Shown one piece after another: positions 17,872-25,750 of a DNA stretch of 64,000 nucleotides (position 1 is the first letter of the stretch; each line of letters opens with the position of its first letter). The notes beneath the pieces were generated by a model, which worked only from the letters and a program-made list of their open reading frames with translations, ran no database searches and was not told where the DNA came from. Origin of the DNA: Gemmatimonadota bacterium (lineage in GTDB: Bacteria; Gemmatimonadota; Gemmatimonadetes; Gemmatimonadales; GWC2-71-9); contig QHVB01000024.1 of the NCBI GenBank assembly GCA_003222195.1, forward strand, positions 343,707 to 407,706. The letters run 5' to 3'. Position numbers and translations under genes: made by a program.

Positions 17872-18186
17872 GTGCGCATCACGCGCGGCTCGGAACTCAC
17901 GTCCTGCTGGGAAGCAGGCCGCCGTCGGCGCACACCGCATCTCGATGTGGCCTGGTGTCACAGCCTTTTGGGTCACGCGCGTCTCGGCCTCATCGTGCCG
18001 CGTCACCAGTCTTCCGCGGTCGCGCGCAATCGGCTGCGTCGCCGGCTGCGTGAGATCCTGCGGCGCGACGTGCTGGGGACCCTGCCGGCAGTCGATCTCG
18101 TGATTCGCGCGAAGCGTTCGGCCTACACCGCCTCATTTGCAGTGCTGCGCGCCGAATTGACGGGCGCGGTGGAGACGCTGACGTGA
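17872..18186 (+). CDS. rnpA: Ribonuclease P protein component
   Basis: The 104-residue basic protein starts at GTG 17872, 24 nt after rpmH. It contains RLGLIVPRH and the family signature [17 protein letters not shown] (RNR motif), which contacts RNase P RNA. It helps the RNA bind pre-tRNA substrates. The N-terminus is short and somewhat divergent from the family before RLGL. The stop overlaps the yidD start (GTGA). Its RNA partner rnpB is about 7.3 kb away at 10209-10583. Confidence 0.95.
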   Translation: MRITRGSELTSCWEAGRRRRTPHLDVAWCHSLLGHARLGLIVPRHQSSAVARNRLRRRLREILRRDVLGTLPAVDLVIRAKRSAYTASFAVLRAELTGAVETLT

Positions 18187-18410
18187 CGCTGCAACGATTA
18201 CCGCGCGTCGTCGTAATGGCTCTCATTCGTGGCTACCAACTCACGCTGGCGCATCTCGTCTTCACGCAGTGTCGGTTCGAGCCGTCGTGCTCGCGCTACA
18301 CCTACGAGGCCGTCGAGCGCTACGGCGCGCTCAAAGGCTCCTGGCTGGGGGTCAAGCGGATTCTCAAATGCCATCCGTTCCACGCCGGCGGCTATGACCC
18401 GGTGCCCTAA
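18183..18410 (+). CDS. yidD: Membrane protein insertion efficiency factor YidD
   Basis: The 75-residue protein has the whole YidD signature: [14 protein letters not shown], then [29 protein letters not shown]. The GTG start overlaps the rnpA stop by 4 bp, and its TAA overlaps the yidC ATG (TAATG). YidD is a small amphipathic membrane-associated protein known to aid YidC-dependent insertion. Confidence 0.97.
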   Translation: MTLQRLPRVVVMALIRGYQLTLAHLVFTQCRFEPSCSRYTYEAVERYGALKGSWLGVKRILKCHPFHAGGYDPVP

Positions 18411-20092
18411 TGGATAGGAACCGGCTGCTCCTCGCGTTTGTGCTGATGCTGATGGTGGCGATCGCACCATCGCTCATCTGGCCGCCGAAAAAGCCGACGG
18501 CTGGGCGGTTGAGCGGTTCGGCGGATAGCGCGGTGGTGCGGGACTCGACGGCGCGCCCTGCCGTCCCGAGTCAACCAACCGCCCAACCGCCCGACGGCCC
18601 AACGGCGGACACCGGCCGCATCGTTTCAGTGACGTCGCCGCTGTATCGCCTCGGGTTCAGTACTCGCGGCGGCCTTCTCAGGTCCGCCGAGCTTTTGCAA
18701 TACCAATCGTTCGCACCCGGAGACTCGGCTCGGCCGGTACAGCTCGTGCCCAAGGGCGACGCGTTCCTACGCCATCGCCTGGTTCTGCCGAGCGGCGATA
18801 CCGTGTCGCTCGACGATTGGGACTTCCGGCCAAGTCCCGACGCCCCCGGGCTCGTCGTGCAGGTGGGGCAAGCTGCGACGCCGTTGCGCTTCGACGCCGA
18901 GCGGCGCGGGTCGCATGTGACGCTCGAGTACAGCTTGGTGCCGGACGAGTACCGCTTCGAGGTCCATGGATCGGTGACGGGGCTGGGGAGCGGTGGCGCG
19001 GTGCTGCTCATCGATCTAGCGAGTGGTCTGCGTTCGGTCGAGAAGGATTCGCTAGACGACTACCGCCATTACTCGGTGGTCACGAAGGCCTCCAAGACCG
19101 AGCGCACCGATTTCTCCAGCATTCGTCCCGATCAGCGCGCGCTGCTCAACGGGCCCTTCGAGTGGGTCGGTGTGAAGTCGAAATACTTTCTCACCGCGGC
19201 ACTCGCGTTGGAGGAAGGGCAACCGACGTTCGGCGGCGCGATCGCCATCGGCGGCCCGCGCAACGGCAAGGCCGCCTCGCGCGCGACCGTCCTGATCACG
19301 ATGCCGGTGCCGGCCGCCGGGACGTTCCGGTACTCGGTGTACGCCGGTCCCCTCGACTATCGGCAATTGGGGCGCATGGGCCACGGCCTGGACGACGCGA
19401 ATCCGTACGGCGGGATTTTCCGGCCGATCGTTCGCCCGGTCTCGGTGTTCGTCACCAGCATCCTGCTGTGGATGCACGGGCAGCTGCACCTCGCCTATGG
19501 CTGGGCGCTGATTCTCTTCGGCATCGTGGTCCGCCTGCTGTTGTGGCCCTTGAACCAGAAGGCGATGGAGTCGGGGATTCGGATGCAGGCGGTGGCGCCG
19601 CTGCTCAAGGAAACACAGGAGAAGTACAAGAACGATCCGGAGCGGCTGCAGCGCGAAATGCTGCGCATCTACAAGGACCACAAGGTCAATCCGTTCGGCG
19701 GCTGCCTGCCGATGCTGCTGCCCTGGCCGGTGCTGCTCGCGCTGTTCTTCGTCTTCGCGAACACGATCGTTTTCCGGGGCGTGCCGTTCCTCTGGCTTCC
19801 CGATCTGTCGCGCCCCGATCCGTTCAGGATCATTCCCATCTTGCTGGGTTTGTCGATGTTCGGGTTGTCCAAGGTCGGGCAGATCGGGGTGCCGCCGAAT
19901 CCGCAGACCAAGATGATGGTGTACTTCATGCCGATCTTCATGACGGTACTGTTCCTGAACTTCGCGTCGGGGCTGAACCTCTATTACGCCGCGCAGAACA
20001 TCTTCAGCATCCCGCAGCAGTACTTGATCGCGAAGCGCCGGCTGCGCGAAGCGCCGGTGGCCGGGGTGCGGCCCACACCAGTCAAGACCTAG
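18410..20092 (+). CDS. yidC: Membrane protein insertase YidC
   Basis: The 560-residue protein is a Gram-negative-type YidC. An N-terminal membrane segment (residues 3-23) ends in SLIWPPKKP. A large periplasmic P1 domain follows (about 70-330; SVTSPLYRLGFSTRGG, FEWVGVKSKYFLTA). The C-terminal insertase core has the conserved GWALILFGIVVRLLLWPLNQKAM, an EKYKNDPERLQREM coiled region and KVNPFGGCLPMLLPWPVLLALF. It inserts and folds inner-membrane proteins with or without Sec. Residues about 32-66, between the first membrane segment and P1, are encoded by an octamer inverted repeat and have low complexity. It is followed after 1 nt by the presumed CTG start of mnmE. Confidence 0.97.
   Translation: MDRNRLLLAFVLMLMVAIAPSLIWPPKKPTAGRLSGSADSAVVRDSTARPAVPSQPTAQPPDGPTADTGRIVSVTSPLYRLGFSTRGGLLRSAELLQYQSFAPGDSARPVQLVPKGDAFLRHRLVLPSGDTVSLDDWDFRPSPDAPGLVVQVGQAATPLRFDAERRGSHVTLEYSLVPDEYRFEVHGSVTGLGSGGAVLLIDLASGLRSVEKDSLDDYRHYSVVTKASKTERTDFSSIRPDQRALLNGPFEWVGVKSKYFLTAALALEEGQPTFGGAIAIGGPRNGKAASRATVLITMPVPAAGTFRYSVYAGPLDYRQLGRMGHGLDDANPYGGIFRPIVRPVSVFVTSILLWMHGQLHLAYGWALILFGIVVRLLLWPLNQKAMESGIRMQAVAPLLKETQEKYKNDPERLQREMLRIYKDHKVNPFGGCLPMLLPWPVLLALFFVFANTIVFRGVPFLWLPDLSRPDPFRIIPILLGLSMFGLSKVGQIGVPPNPQTKMMVYFMPIFMTVLFLNFASGLNLYYAAQNIFSIPQQYLIAKRRLREAPVAGVRPTPVKT
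18503..18606 (+). repeat. Octamer short-tandem inverted repeat in the yidC linker
   Basis: The left arm is GGGCGGTT, GAGCGGTT, CGGCGGAT and AGCGCGGT (18503-18534). The right arm is CCAACCGC twice, CCGACGGC and CCAACGGC (18575-18606). The arms are complementary in type and separated by about 40 bp. It is the same GGCGGTT family as 11713-11799 and 32143-32224. Confidence 0.75.
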
Positions 20093-20093
20093 A

Positions 20094-21437
20094 CTGCTTT
20101 CTGACCCCATCGTCGCGCTCGCGACGCCGCCGGGTCGCAGCGCACTTGCCCTGATTCGTCTTTCGGGCGCCGGATGTATCGCCATCGCCGCCCGCTGCCT
20201 CGAACCGTTCCACCCCACACCGCCACGCACGGTCTTCCGCGCGCGTCTGCGGCATCCCGAGTCCCGCGAGCCCATCGACGATTGCCTCGCCGCCTGCTTT
20301 CCCGCGCCGCACTCCTACACGGGCGATGATCTCGTCGAGATCTCGACCCATGGCGGACTGATCGTACCGGCGGCCGCGGTCGCGGCGCTGGTCGCGGCGG
20401 GGGCGCGACCAGGGACGCCGGGGGAATTCACCAGGCGTGCCGTCCTCAACGGCAAGATGGATCTCCTCCAAGCCGAGGCGACGGCCGATCTCATCGACGC
20501 CGGTTCCCCCGCGCAACGCCGCCGCGCGCTGCAGCAGCTGGAGCGCGGGCTGTCGGACCGCCTGGCGGCGCTCCGCGCTGCGATTCTCGAGCTCGAGGCG
20601 CTGATCGCCTACGACATCGATTTCCCTGAGGAGGATGAGGGACCGGTAAGCCCCGAGCGCGTGCGCGGTGCATGGTCCGCGGTGCGCGGGCGCGTCGCCG
20701 ATCTGCTTCGAACCGCCCCGGAGGGCGAGCGGCTGCGTGAGGGCGCTTTGCTCGTGATCGCGGGCCCCCCCAACGCCGGGAAGTCGTCGCTCTTCAACGC
20801 GCTGCTCGGCACCGAGCGCGCGATCGTCACGGAGATTCCGGGGACGACGCGCGACGCGATCGAGGCGCAGGCCGTGATCGAGGGTTTCCCCTTCCGGCTC
20901 GTGGACACCGCCGGATTGCGAGACAGCGACGAGCGCGTCGAACGCCTTGGCATCGAAGTAAGCAAGAAGTATCTCGGGGCGGCGGATCTGGTCCTATTCT
21001 GCGAGGAAGGGGAGAAGGGACGGGGGACGGGGGACGGGGAATCGTTTATCGCGGCATGCACTGCACCGGTAGTCCGAGTGCGAACGAAAGCCGATCTGCT
21101 ACCCGTCCCTCGTCACTCGTCCCCCTGCCCTGTGTCAGCGGTGACAGGGGAAGGTCTCCCGGAGCTACGCCGCCAGCTGGCCGAAGTCGCGTTCGGCCGC
21201 CTCTTGGCGCTCGGTGACGTCGAGCCCGTCGTCACGCGCGCGCGCCATCGCAGCGCGCTGGAGCGTGCCCTGGCCGAGCTGGACGCGTTCTGGGCGGCGC
21301 GGACGGGCGGAGTGGATGCGGCGGCGACGGCGACCCACCTGCGCGCTGCCGTCCTCGCGCTCGACGACTTAATCGGGACCGTTACGCCAGAGGATGTGCT
21401 CGACCGCGTGTTCGCGGCGTTCTGCGTGGGGAAGTGA
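20094..21437 (+). CDS. mnmE: tRNA-5-carboxymethylaminomethyl-uridine modification GTPase MnmE, probable CTG start
   Basis: MnmE homology begins at DPIVALATPPGR (codons from 20103), but no ATG, GTG or TTG lies in frame before codon 122 (ATG 20457). The only plausible initiator is CTG at 20094, 1 nt after the yidC stop, giving 447 residues, which is normal for MnmE. Visible parts are the N-terminal folate-binding domain (THGG, PGEFTRRAVLNGKMDL), the G domain with GPPNAGKS (224-231), GTTRD, DTAGLR (271-276) and TKADL (331-335), and the C-terminal FCVGK carrying the conserved Cys. With MnmG it modifies U34 of tRNAs. mnmG is not adjacent here. A heptamer repeat lies between G3 and G4. The 3' end overlaps pabB by 56 bp, tail to tail. 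Confidence 0.93.
   Translation: MLSDPIVALATPPGRSALALIRLSGAGCIAIAARCLEPFHPTPPRTVFRARLRHPESREPIDDCLAACFPAPHSYTGDDLVEISTHGGLIVPAAAVAALVAAGARPGTPGEFTRRAVLNGKMDLLQAEATADLIDAGSPAQRRRALQQLERGLSDRLAALRAAILELEALIAYDIDFPEEDEGPVSPERVRGAWSAVRGRVADLLRTAPEGERLREGALLVIAGPPNAGKSSLFNALLGTERAIVTEIPGTTRDAIEAQAVIEGFPFRLVDTAGLRDSDERVERLGIEVSKKYLGAADLVLFCEEGEKGRGTGDGESFIAACTAPVVRVRTKADLLPVPRHSSPCPVSAVTGEGLPELRRQLAEVAFGRLLALGDVEPVVTRARHRSALERALAELDAFWAARTGGVDAAATATHLRAAVLALDDLIGTVTPEDVLDRVFAAFCVGK
21017..21131 (+). repeat. Heptamer short-tandem inverted repeat inside the mnmE G domain
   Basis: The left arm has three perfect GGGACGG units (21017-21037). The right arm has CGTCCCT, CGTCACT, CGTCCCC and CTGCCCT (21104-21131), the complementary type. 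The TKADL G4 motif lies within the loop, just before the right arm. Confidence 0.7.
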
Positions 21438-22743
21438 GCGCCTCGATCATGGTCCGCGCCTTGGCAAGTGTCTCCTGGTACTCCGCCGCCGGCTCGGAAT
21501 CCCACACGATTCCCGCGCCCGCATGAAAGGTGGCGTTGCCGCCGTGTACCACGATTGTGCGGATGGGAATGTTGAAGTCCATCGCGCCGGTCGCCGAGAC
21601 ATAGCCGATCGCGCCGCAGTACAGACCGCGCGGTGCACGCTCCAGCTCCGCGATGATCTGCATCGCCCGAATCTTTGGCGCGCCCGTGACCGATCCACCC
21701 GGGAACGCCGCGCGCAACAAATCGAAAGCGTCGGCCCCGCCGGCGAGCTCGCCGGTGACGGTGGAAACGAGATGATGGACCGTGGGGTGTGACTCGAGCG
21801 CAAACAGCCGGGGAACCTGGACCGACCCCGGCCGGCATACCTTCCCCAGATCATTTCGCAACAGATCCACGATCATCACGTTCTCGGCGCGGTCTTTCTC
21901 GCTTGTCACCAACTCGCCGGCGAGCGCGCGGTCTGTCGCCGGGGAGCTGCCGCGCGGGCGCGTCCCCTTGATGGGCCGCGCCTCGGCGACGCGCGTGGTG
22001 GCATCGAGCCGCAGAAAGCGCTCCGGGGAGATGCTGGCGATGTGTGCGTCGCCGAACTCCAGATACGCGCCGAACGGTGCAGGATTGCGCCCGCGTAAGC
22101 GGCGATAGAGCGCGAGCGCCGAGCCGGAGAACGGCGCGTGGAAACGCTGCGAGAGATTGACCTGATAGACGTCCCCGGCGGCGATGTAGTCGCGCACGCG
22201 CGAGACGGCGGCCTCAAACTCTGACGGGGCGAAGTTGGATTGCGGCGGCGCCGGGCTGGACGCCGCGGGATCGCGAATCGCCGATGCCGGGGCGGCGAGT
22301 CGCGCACGCACCCACGCAGCACGCGCTCCCGCCTCCGCCTCGCTCCCGGTCGCGATGACCCACGCCGTCTGCTCCAGATGATCCCAGGCAATGACCCAGT
22401 CGTAGAGCGCCAACGCCACGTCGGCAATTCGTGGCGTGTACCGGTCGGCCGCCGGCCGCGCCACGCGCTCCAGCTCCGCACCCCAATCGTAGCCGATGTA
22501 GCCCGCGATCCCGCCCTGGAACGGCGGGAGCCCGGGTAACGGCGCCTGGCGCTGGCTCCGCAGCATGTCGCGCGCGGCGTCGGGCGTGCGCGCGACGGCC
22601 ACCGGATCCGCCGTCAAAAACGAGTAGCGGCTCAGCGCACCCTGAGCCGAGCTGTCGAGGAAGAGCAGGTGGGGATGTCCGCTGAAGCGGACGCAGGTGC
22701 CGAAGCGATCGGGGACGGGGACGAGAGGTACGGCGATCGTCAC
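21382..22743 (-). CDS. pabB: Aminodeoxychorismate synthase component I
   Basis: The 453-residue protein starts at the GTG (22743) that overlaps the previous gene's stop as GTGA. It has the chorismate-binding fold: GYIGYDWGAELE, the DVYQVNLSQRF block, ARPIKGTRPRG (PIKGT at 257-261) and KDRAENVMIVDLLRNDLGKVC. The end carries GSVTGAPKIRAMQII and IRTIVVHGGNATFHAGAGIVWDS. Lys in PIKGT is typical of PabB rather than TrpE, which has PIAGT. It makes 4-amino-4-deoxychorismate from chorismate with a PabA glutaminase, which is not in this window. It lies last in a pterin-related set (queD, dehydratase, pabB). Confidence 0.93.
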   Translation of the reverse strand: MTIAVPLVPVPDRFGTCVRFSGHPHLLFLDSSAQGALSRYSFLTADPVAVARTPDAARDMLRSQRQAPLPGLPPFQGGIAGYIGYDWGAELERVARPAADRYTPRIADVALALYDWVIAWDHLEQTAWVIATGSEAEAGARAAWVRARLAAPASAIRDPAASSPAPPQSNFAPSEFEAAVSRVRDYIAAGDVYQVNLSQRFHAPFSGSALALYRRLRGRNPAPFGAYLEFGDAHIASISPERFLRLDATTRVAEARPIKGTRPRGSSPATDRALAGELVTSEKDRAENVMIVDLLRNDLGKVCRPGSVQVPRLFALESHPTVHHLVSTVTGELAGGADAFDLLRAAFPGGSVTGAPKIRAMQIIAELERAPRGLYCGAIGYVSATGAMDFNIPIRTIVVHGGNATFHAGAGIVWDSEPAAEYQETLAKARTMIEALTSPRRTPRTRGRAHPLA

Positions 22744-23090
22744 GATCCGACAAATTTCTTGGTCGTGCCGCGCAGCGCGCTGCTCCCCGCTTGTGGCCGC
22801 CACAGCGCGGTCCGCTCGATGAGCTGTGCCAGCTCCACGTCACTCGCCGTGATGCCGCCCGCGCTATGCGTCCACAGCTTGACCTGCACCTTACCCCAGC
22901 TTATCGCGAGATCGGGGTGGTGATCGGCGGCCTCCGCGAAAAACCCGATGGCGTTCACGAGCATCAACGTCGTCGGCCAGCCGTCCGTGGTGTACTCGCG
23001 CAGGATCGCGCCGTTCTCGAGGCGCCAACCCGGCAGGCTCTTCAATCGTTCGGCAATCTCGGATGGTGACAGCTTAGTCGAGGGTTTCAC
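22740..23090 (-). CDS. Pterin-4a-carbinolamine dehydratase (4a-hydroxytetrahydrobiopterin dehydratase)
   Basis: From the GTG at 23090 the protein is 116 residues, the usual size. It carries the signature HHPDLAISWGKVQVKLWTHSAGGIT with the three conserved His (57, 58, 75), plus WPTTLMLVNAIGFFAEAA. It dehydrates 4a-hydroxy-tetrahydropterins during pterin recycling and may also support molybdopterin or folate metabolism. A longer frame upstream lies within queD and is rejected. It overlaps queD by 17 bp upstream and pabB by 4 bp downstream, so the three are translationally coupled. No aromatic amino acid hydroxylase is visible nearby. Confidence 0.93.
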   Translation of the reverse strand: MKPSTKLSPSEIAERLKSLPGWRLENGAILREYTTDGWPTTLMLVNAIGFFAEAADHHPDLAISWGKVQVKLWTHSAGGITASDVELAQLIERTALWRPQAGSSALRGTTKKFVGS

Positions 23091-23568
23091 GGTAGCTCGC
23101 TGACTGGCCGAAGTTTTCCTCCACTTCGACCTCGATGGTCTTGAGATGGAAGGCACCGAGCTCGGCACGCACCCGGGCCGCGAGATACTGCGCCAGCATC
23201 TCCACCGTCGTATTCGGGATCGGCAGGATCACGCAGTCGCCCGCGGGGAACACATAGCGCGGCTGCCCGGCAAACGCGACGCGCAGGCTCCCGTTCTCCT
23301 CGGAGATCTTGAGCTGGGGATTGTCGCGCGGCAGGAGCACGCGATGATCGAGCTCGGCGGTGAGGCTGCGCATCACCTTCTTCACCGCGGAGAAATCGAC
23401 GACGAACCAGCTGTCTTTCTCGAGCCCGCCCTCGACAACCAGGCTGGCGCGGTAATTGTGCCCATGAAGCTTCTCGCAACGGTGGCCGGCGAATGTGATG
23501 AAATGCGCCGCCGCAAAGACGAGGTCTTCCTTGGTGATTGCTACCTTGAATTCGCCGCGCGTTCCCAT
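23074..23568 (-). CDS. queD: 6-pyruvoyl-tetrahydropterin synthase / 6-carboxytetrahydropterin synthase (QueD family)
   Basis: The 164-residue protein shows FAAAHFITF with zinc ligand His22 and the CEKLHGHNYR block with catalytic Cys31 and zinc ligands His35 and His37. It also has FVVDFSAVKKVM, the LDHR block and PNTTVEMLAQYLA. The CxxxHGH arrangement is that of QueD/PTPS-I enzymes acting on dihydroneopterin triphosphate for queuosine or tetrahydropterin synthesis. Coupling to the pterin dehydratase and pabB makes a pterin or folate role as likely as queuosine, and I cannot decide between them. No queC, queE or folE is present in the window. Confidence 0.9.
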   Translation of the reverse strand: MGTRGEFKVAITKEDLVFAAAHFITFAGHRCEKLHGHNYRASLVVEGGLEKDSWFVVDFSAVKKVMRSLTAELDHRVLLPRDNPQLKISEENGSLRVAFAGQPRYVFPAGDCVILPIPNTTVEMLAQYLAARVRAELGAFHLKTIEVEVEENFGQSASYRETLD

Positions 23569-23580
23569 GGTCCCGGTAAT

Positions 23581-23832
23581 CTACTCGGGGGGAGGAGCCT
23601 CGCCGGTCGACAACCGCCAGACCTCGTCCGCCAGCCACTCCAGCCGCTGCTGAGCGTAATCGAGCTCCGCCGGCGTCATGGTTTTGGCGCGGCGCGCGAT
23701 GTCCCGCGTGTGACTGAGCAGCTCGTCCAGAACCTCACGCAGGGGCCGGTTCCGGCGCCGCTCCCGAACGACAGGGGCGGCGGACACCGGCCGGGGTGTC
23801 GACGACGCCGATCGTTTGCCGCGGGTAGTCAC
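23581..23832 (-). CDS. Small helical hypothetical protein
   Basis: The 83-residue protein starts at the GTG overlapping the upstream gene's stop (GTGA). The N-terminal 30 residues are basic and Ser/Pro-rich. The rest forms one or two long amphipathic helices (PLREVLDELLSHTRDIARRA, PAELDYAQQRLEWLADEVWRL). It lies between the metalloprotease and queD, with 12 nt to queD. No family was recognised; a coiled-coil adaptor is possible. Confidence 0.65.
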   Translation of the reverse strand: MTTRGKRSASSTPRPVSAAPVVRERRRNRPLREVLDELLSHTRDIARRAKTMTPAELDYAQQRLEWLADEVWRLSTGEAPPPE

Positions 23833-24773
23833 GCCGTCTGGATCCCCGTAGCGCGATCATCAGCTTGCCGCAGTTCTTCGACCGCCGCCCGCACGGTCGA
23901 TGCCGCGCCGTGCTCCGCCAGGTAGTTCTCCACCAGCCGGAGCCCGAGGTAATAGCCTGAGCGCTCGGGAAGCACTTTGCCGGCGAGCAACCGCGCCGCC
24001 GGACTCATCCCGCCCGACAGATAGCGCAACCGCAGACCGAGACCGGTCGAGTCGAGGTCGCTGGCGGAGGCACGCCGCAGAAAAGCGTCCAGCTCGCGCA
24101 GTCTCCGATACTGGCGCCGGTTGTAGCCGAAGTACTCCCAGGGCTCGAAGCCCGGCGCGACGGCCTGCGAGGCGGCGATCGCCACACCTTCGTTGACGAC
24201 CAACTCGCGCAACGTCGCGCGCGAGCCCATCTCCCAGGCGTCGTAGTAGCTTCCCAGCTCGGCCACGATACGGCGCATCGCCGCGCGGCTCGTGGGGGAC
24301 GTGTAGCGCAGCGCGTGCGCGACTTCGTGCGCGATCCAGAGCGGCAGCAGCGCAGGGGCGAGGCCCATGCCGTAGGTCTGCGCATTGGCCCGGCCCGTAA
24401 AGTGCTCGAGGCAGACGAACGCGATCCCGCGCCCGCCCACGACCAGCTCGCCCGCATTCGCGGCGCCGACACCGACCATGAGGTAGAGATCGACCGGACA
24501 GTCGGCTTCCAGCAGCTCCGCAGCGCGGCGCAGGGCGTCCTCGGCGATCGCGACGACGTCCACGTCCTCGAGCATGCGCCGTAGATCGGAGCGGTCGGCG
24601 CGCATCGCCGTCGCGATGATCGGCTCGGCGTGCGGCGACGCGGGATCGAGGACGTAGTTCTGCCAGTAGGCGCTCAACACCGGACGGTGGCGATCGAGAT
24701 ACTCGTGGTATGCCGCGGAACGATCTGACGCGGAGAGCGTCGCGAGGAATTCCGGAACGAGATTGACGAGCAT
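23829..24773 (-). CDS. Predicted zinc metalloprotease (DUF2268-like)
   Basis: The 314-residue protein has the zincin motif HEVAH in LPLWIAHEVAHALRY, followed about 45 residues later by LVVNEGVAIAASQAV, whose Glu could be the third zinc ligand. The late segment SGYYLGLRLVENYL is typical of DUF2268 predicted Zn-dependent proteases. No signal peptide is visible, so it may be cytoplasmic. It lies 84 bp downstream of the rhomboid gene and overlaps the next small gene by 4 bp. The substrate is unknown. Confidence 0.75.
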   Translation of the reverse strand: MLVNLVPEFLATLSASDRSAAYHEYLDRHRPVLSAYWQNYVLDPASPHAEPIIATAMRADRSDLRRMLEDVDVVAIAEDALRRAAELLEADCPVDLYLMVGVGAANAGELVVGGRGIAFVCLEHFTGRANAQTYGMGLAPALLPLWIAHEVAHALRYTSPTSRAAMRRIVAELGSYYDAWEMGSRATLRELVVNEGVAIAASQAVAPGFEPWEYFGYNRRQYRRLRELDAFLRRASASDLDSTGLGLRLRYLSGGMSPAARLLAGKVLPERSGYYLGLRLVENYLAEHGAASTVRAAVEELRQADDRATGIQTA

Positions 24774-24857
24774 TGCGCGGTTGCCGGAACCAATTTGGGA
24801 ACCGGGCCGCTGCGTGACAAGCGCGGCGTCACCACGCCCGACTTGACAACTCGCCTC

Positions 24858-25715
24858 CTAGCCCTTTGGGGGTGTGCGCAACCGGCGGCTGATCTCGGTG
24901 AGAAACTTGCGCTCGGCGGGTGTGAGGCTCTCTACGCCGCTCGCGATGATCTTGTCGAGCACGCGATCGATCTCGGCGTTCGCCCGCGCGTCGGGCTCGC
25001 TCCTCCCTCGAGACTTCGTCCGCTGCGCCGTGGGGGAGGTGCCGCCGCTCCGGCTGGCGCGGGGCGGCTGCGACACGAGCACGCTGGACTCGGACAGCCG
25101 CCGGTCGCGCCGCTCGCCGCGTGTCGCCCACAGATCCTGGCCCTTGAGATACAGCAGCGCGGCTCCCACACCGCCGAGATGCGCGAGGTGCGCGATGCCG
25201 TCGCTCGCGCCGATCAACGCGAGCACGAGATCCAGCGCGACGAGGAACGTGACGAGCCACTTGGCCGGCACGGGGTCGGGCAGGGGGAAGACGAACACCG
25301 GATGGTCGGGCCAGTACCAGGCGAAGGCGACCGCGACGCCGAGGACGGCACCCGACGCGCCGATGATCTGCGACACGGGCACCAGCTGCCGCAAGATGAA
25401 CGACGATGCGGCTCCCCCGATACCGCAGAGGAGATAAAACAGCAGGAACAGGCGACCACCCATCCTGTCCTCGACCGACGAGCCGAAGACGAACAGCACC
25501 AGCATGTTGAACAGGATGTGCGGAATACCTGCGTGCAGGAACATGTAGGTGACGAACGTCCACGGATATTGCCAGGCACGCGCGGGGGAAAACCCGAACG
25601 CGCCGGCAAAGCTCGGGGATGTCAACAACGTGCTCTGAACGAGAAATACGAGCAGGTTGGCGACGAGTAGTCGTCGTACCCAGGGAGTCAAACCGTACAT
25701 CCGCTGCGGGCCCAT
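24858..25715 (-). CDS. Rhomboid family intramembrane serine protease
   Basis: The 285-residue protein has about six hydrophobic helices with the rhomboid landmarks. These are HILFNMLVLFVFG in the second helix, the catalytic Ser121 in IIGASGAVLGV, and the catalytic His179 in IAHLAHLGG near residue 180. A basic cytoplasmic tail of about 90 residues follows, ending in a small helical module (LTPAERKFLTEISRRLR) common in long bacterial rhomboids. It should cleave transmembrane segments of unknown substrates. ATG 25700 is an alternative start, five codons in. Confidence 0.92.
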   Translation of the reverse strand: MGPQRMYGLTPWVRRLLVANLLVFLVQSTLLTSPSFAGAFGFSPARAWQYPWTFVTYMFLHAGIPHILFNMLVLFVFGSSVEDRMGGRLFLLFYLLCGIGGAASSFILRQLVPVSQIIGASGAVLGVAVAFAWYWPDHPVFVFPLPDPVPAKWLVTFLVALDLVLALIGASDGIAHLAHLGGVGAALLYLKGQDLWATRGERRDRRLSESSVLVSQPPRASRSGGTSPTAQRTKSRGRSEPDARANAEIDRVLDKIIASGVESLTPAERKFLTEISRRLRTPPKG

Positions 25716-25750
25716 CTATGCTCCTACGTGTCCTTTGAGGCGTCTAGTTT

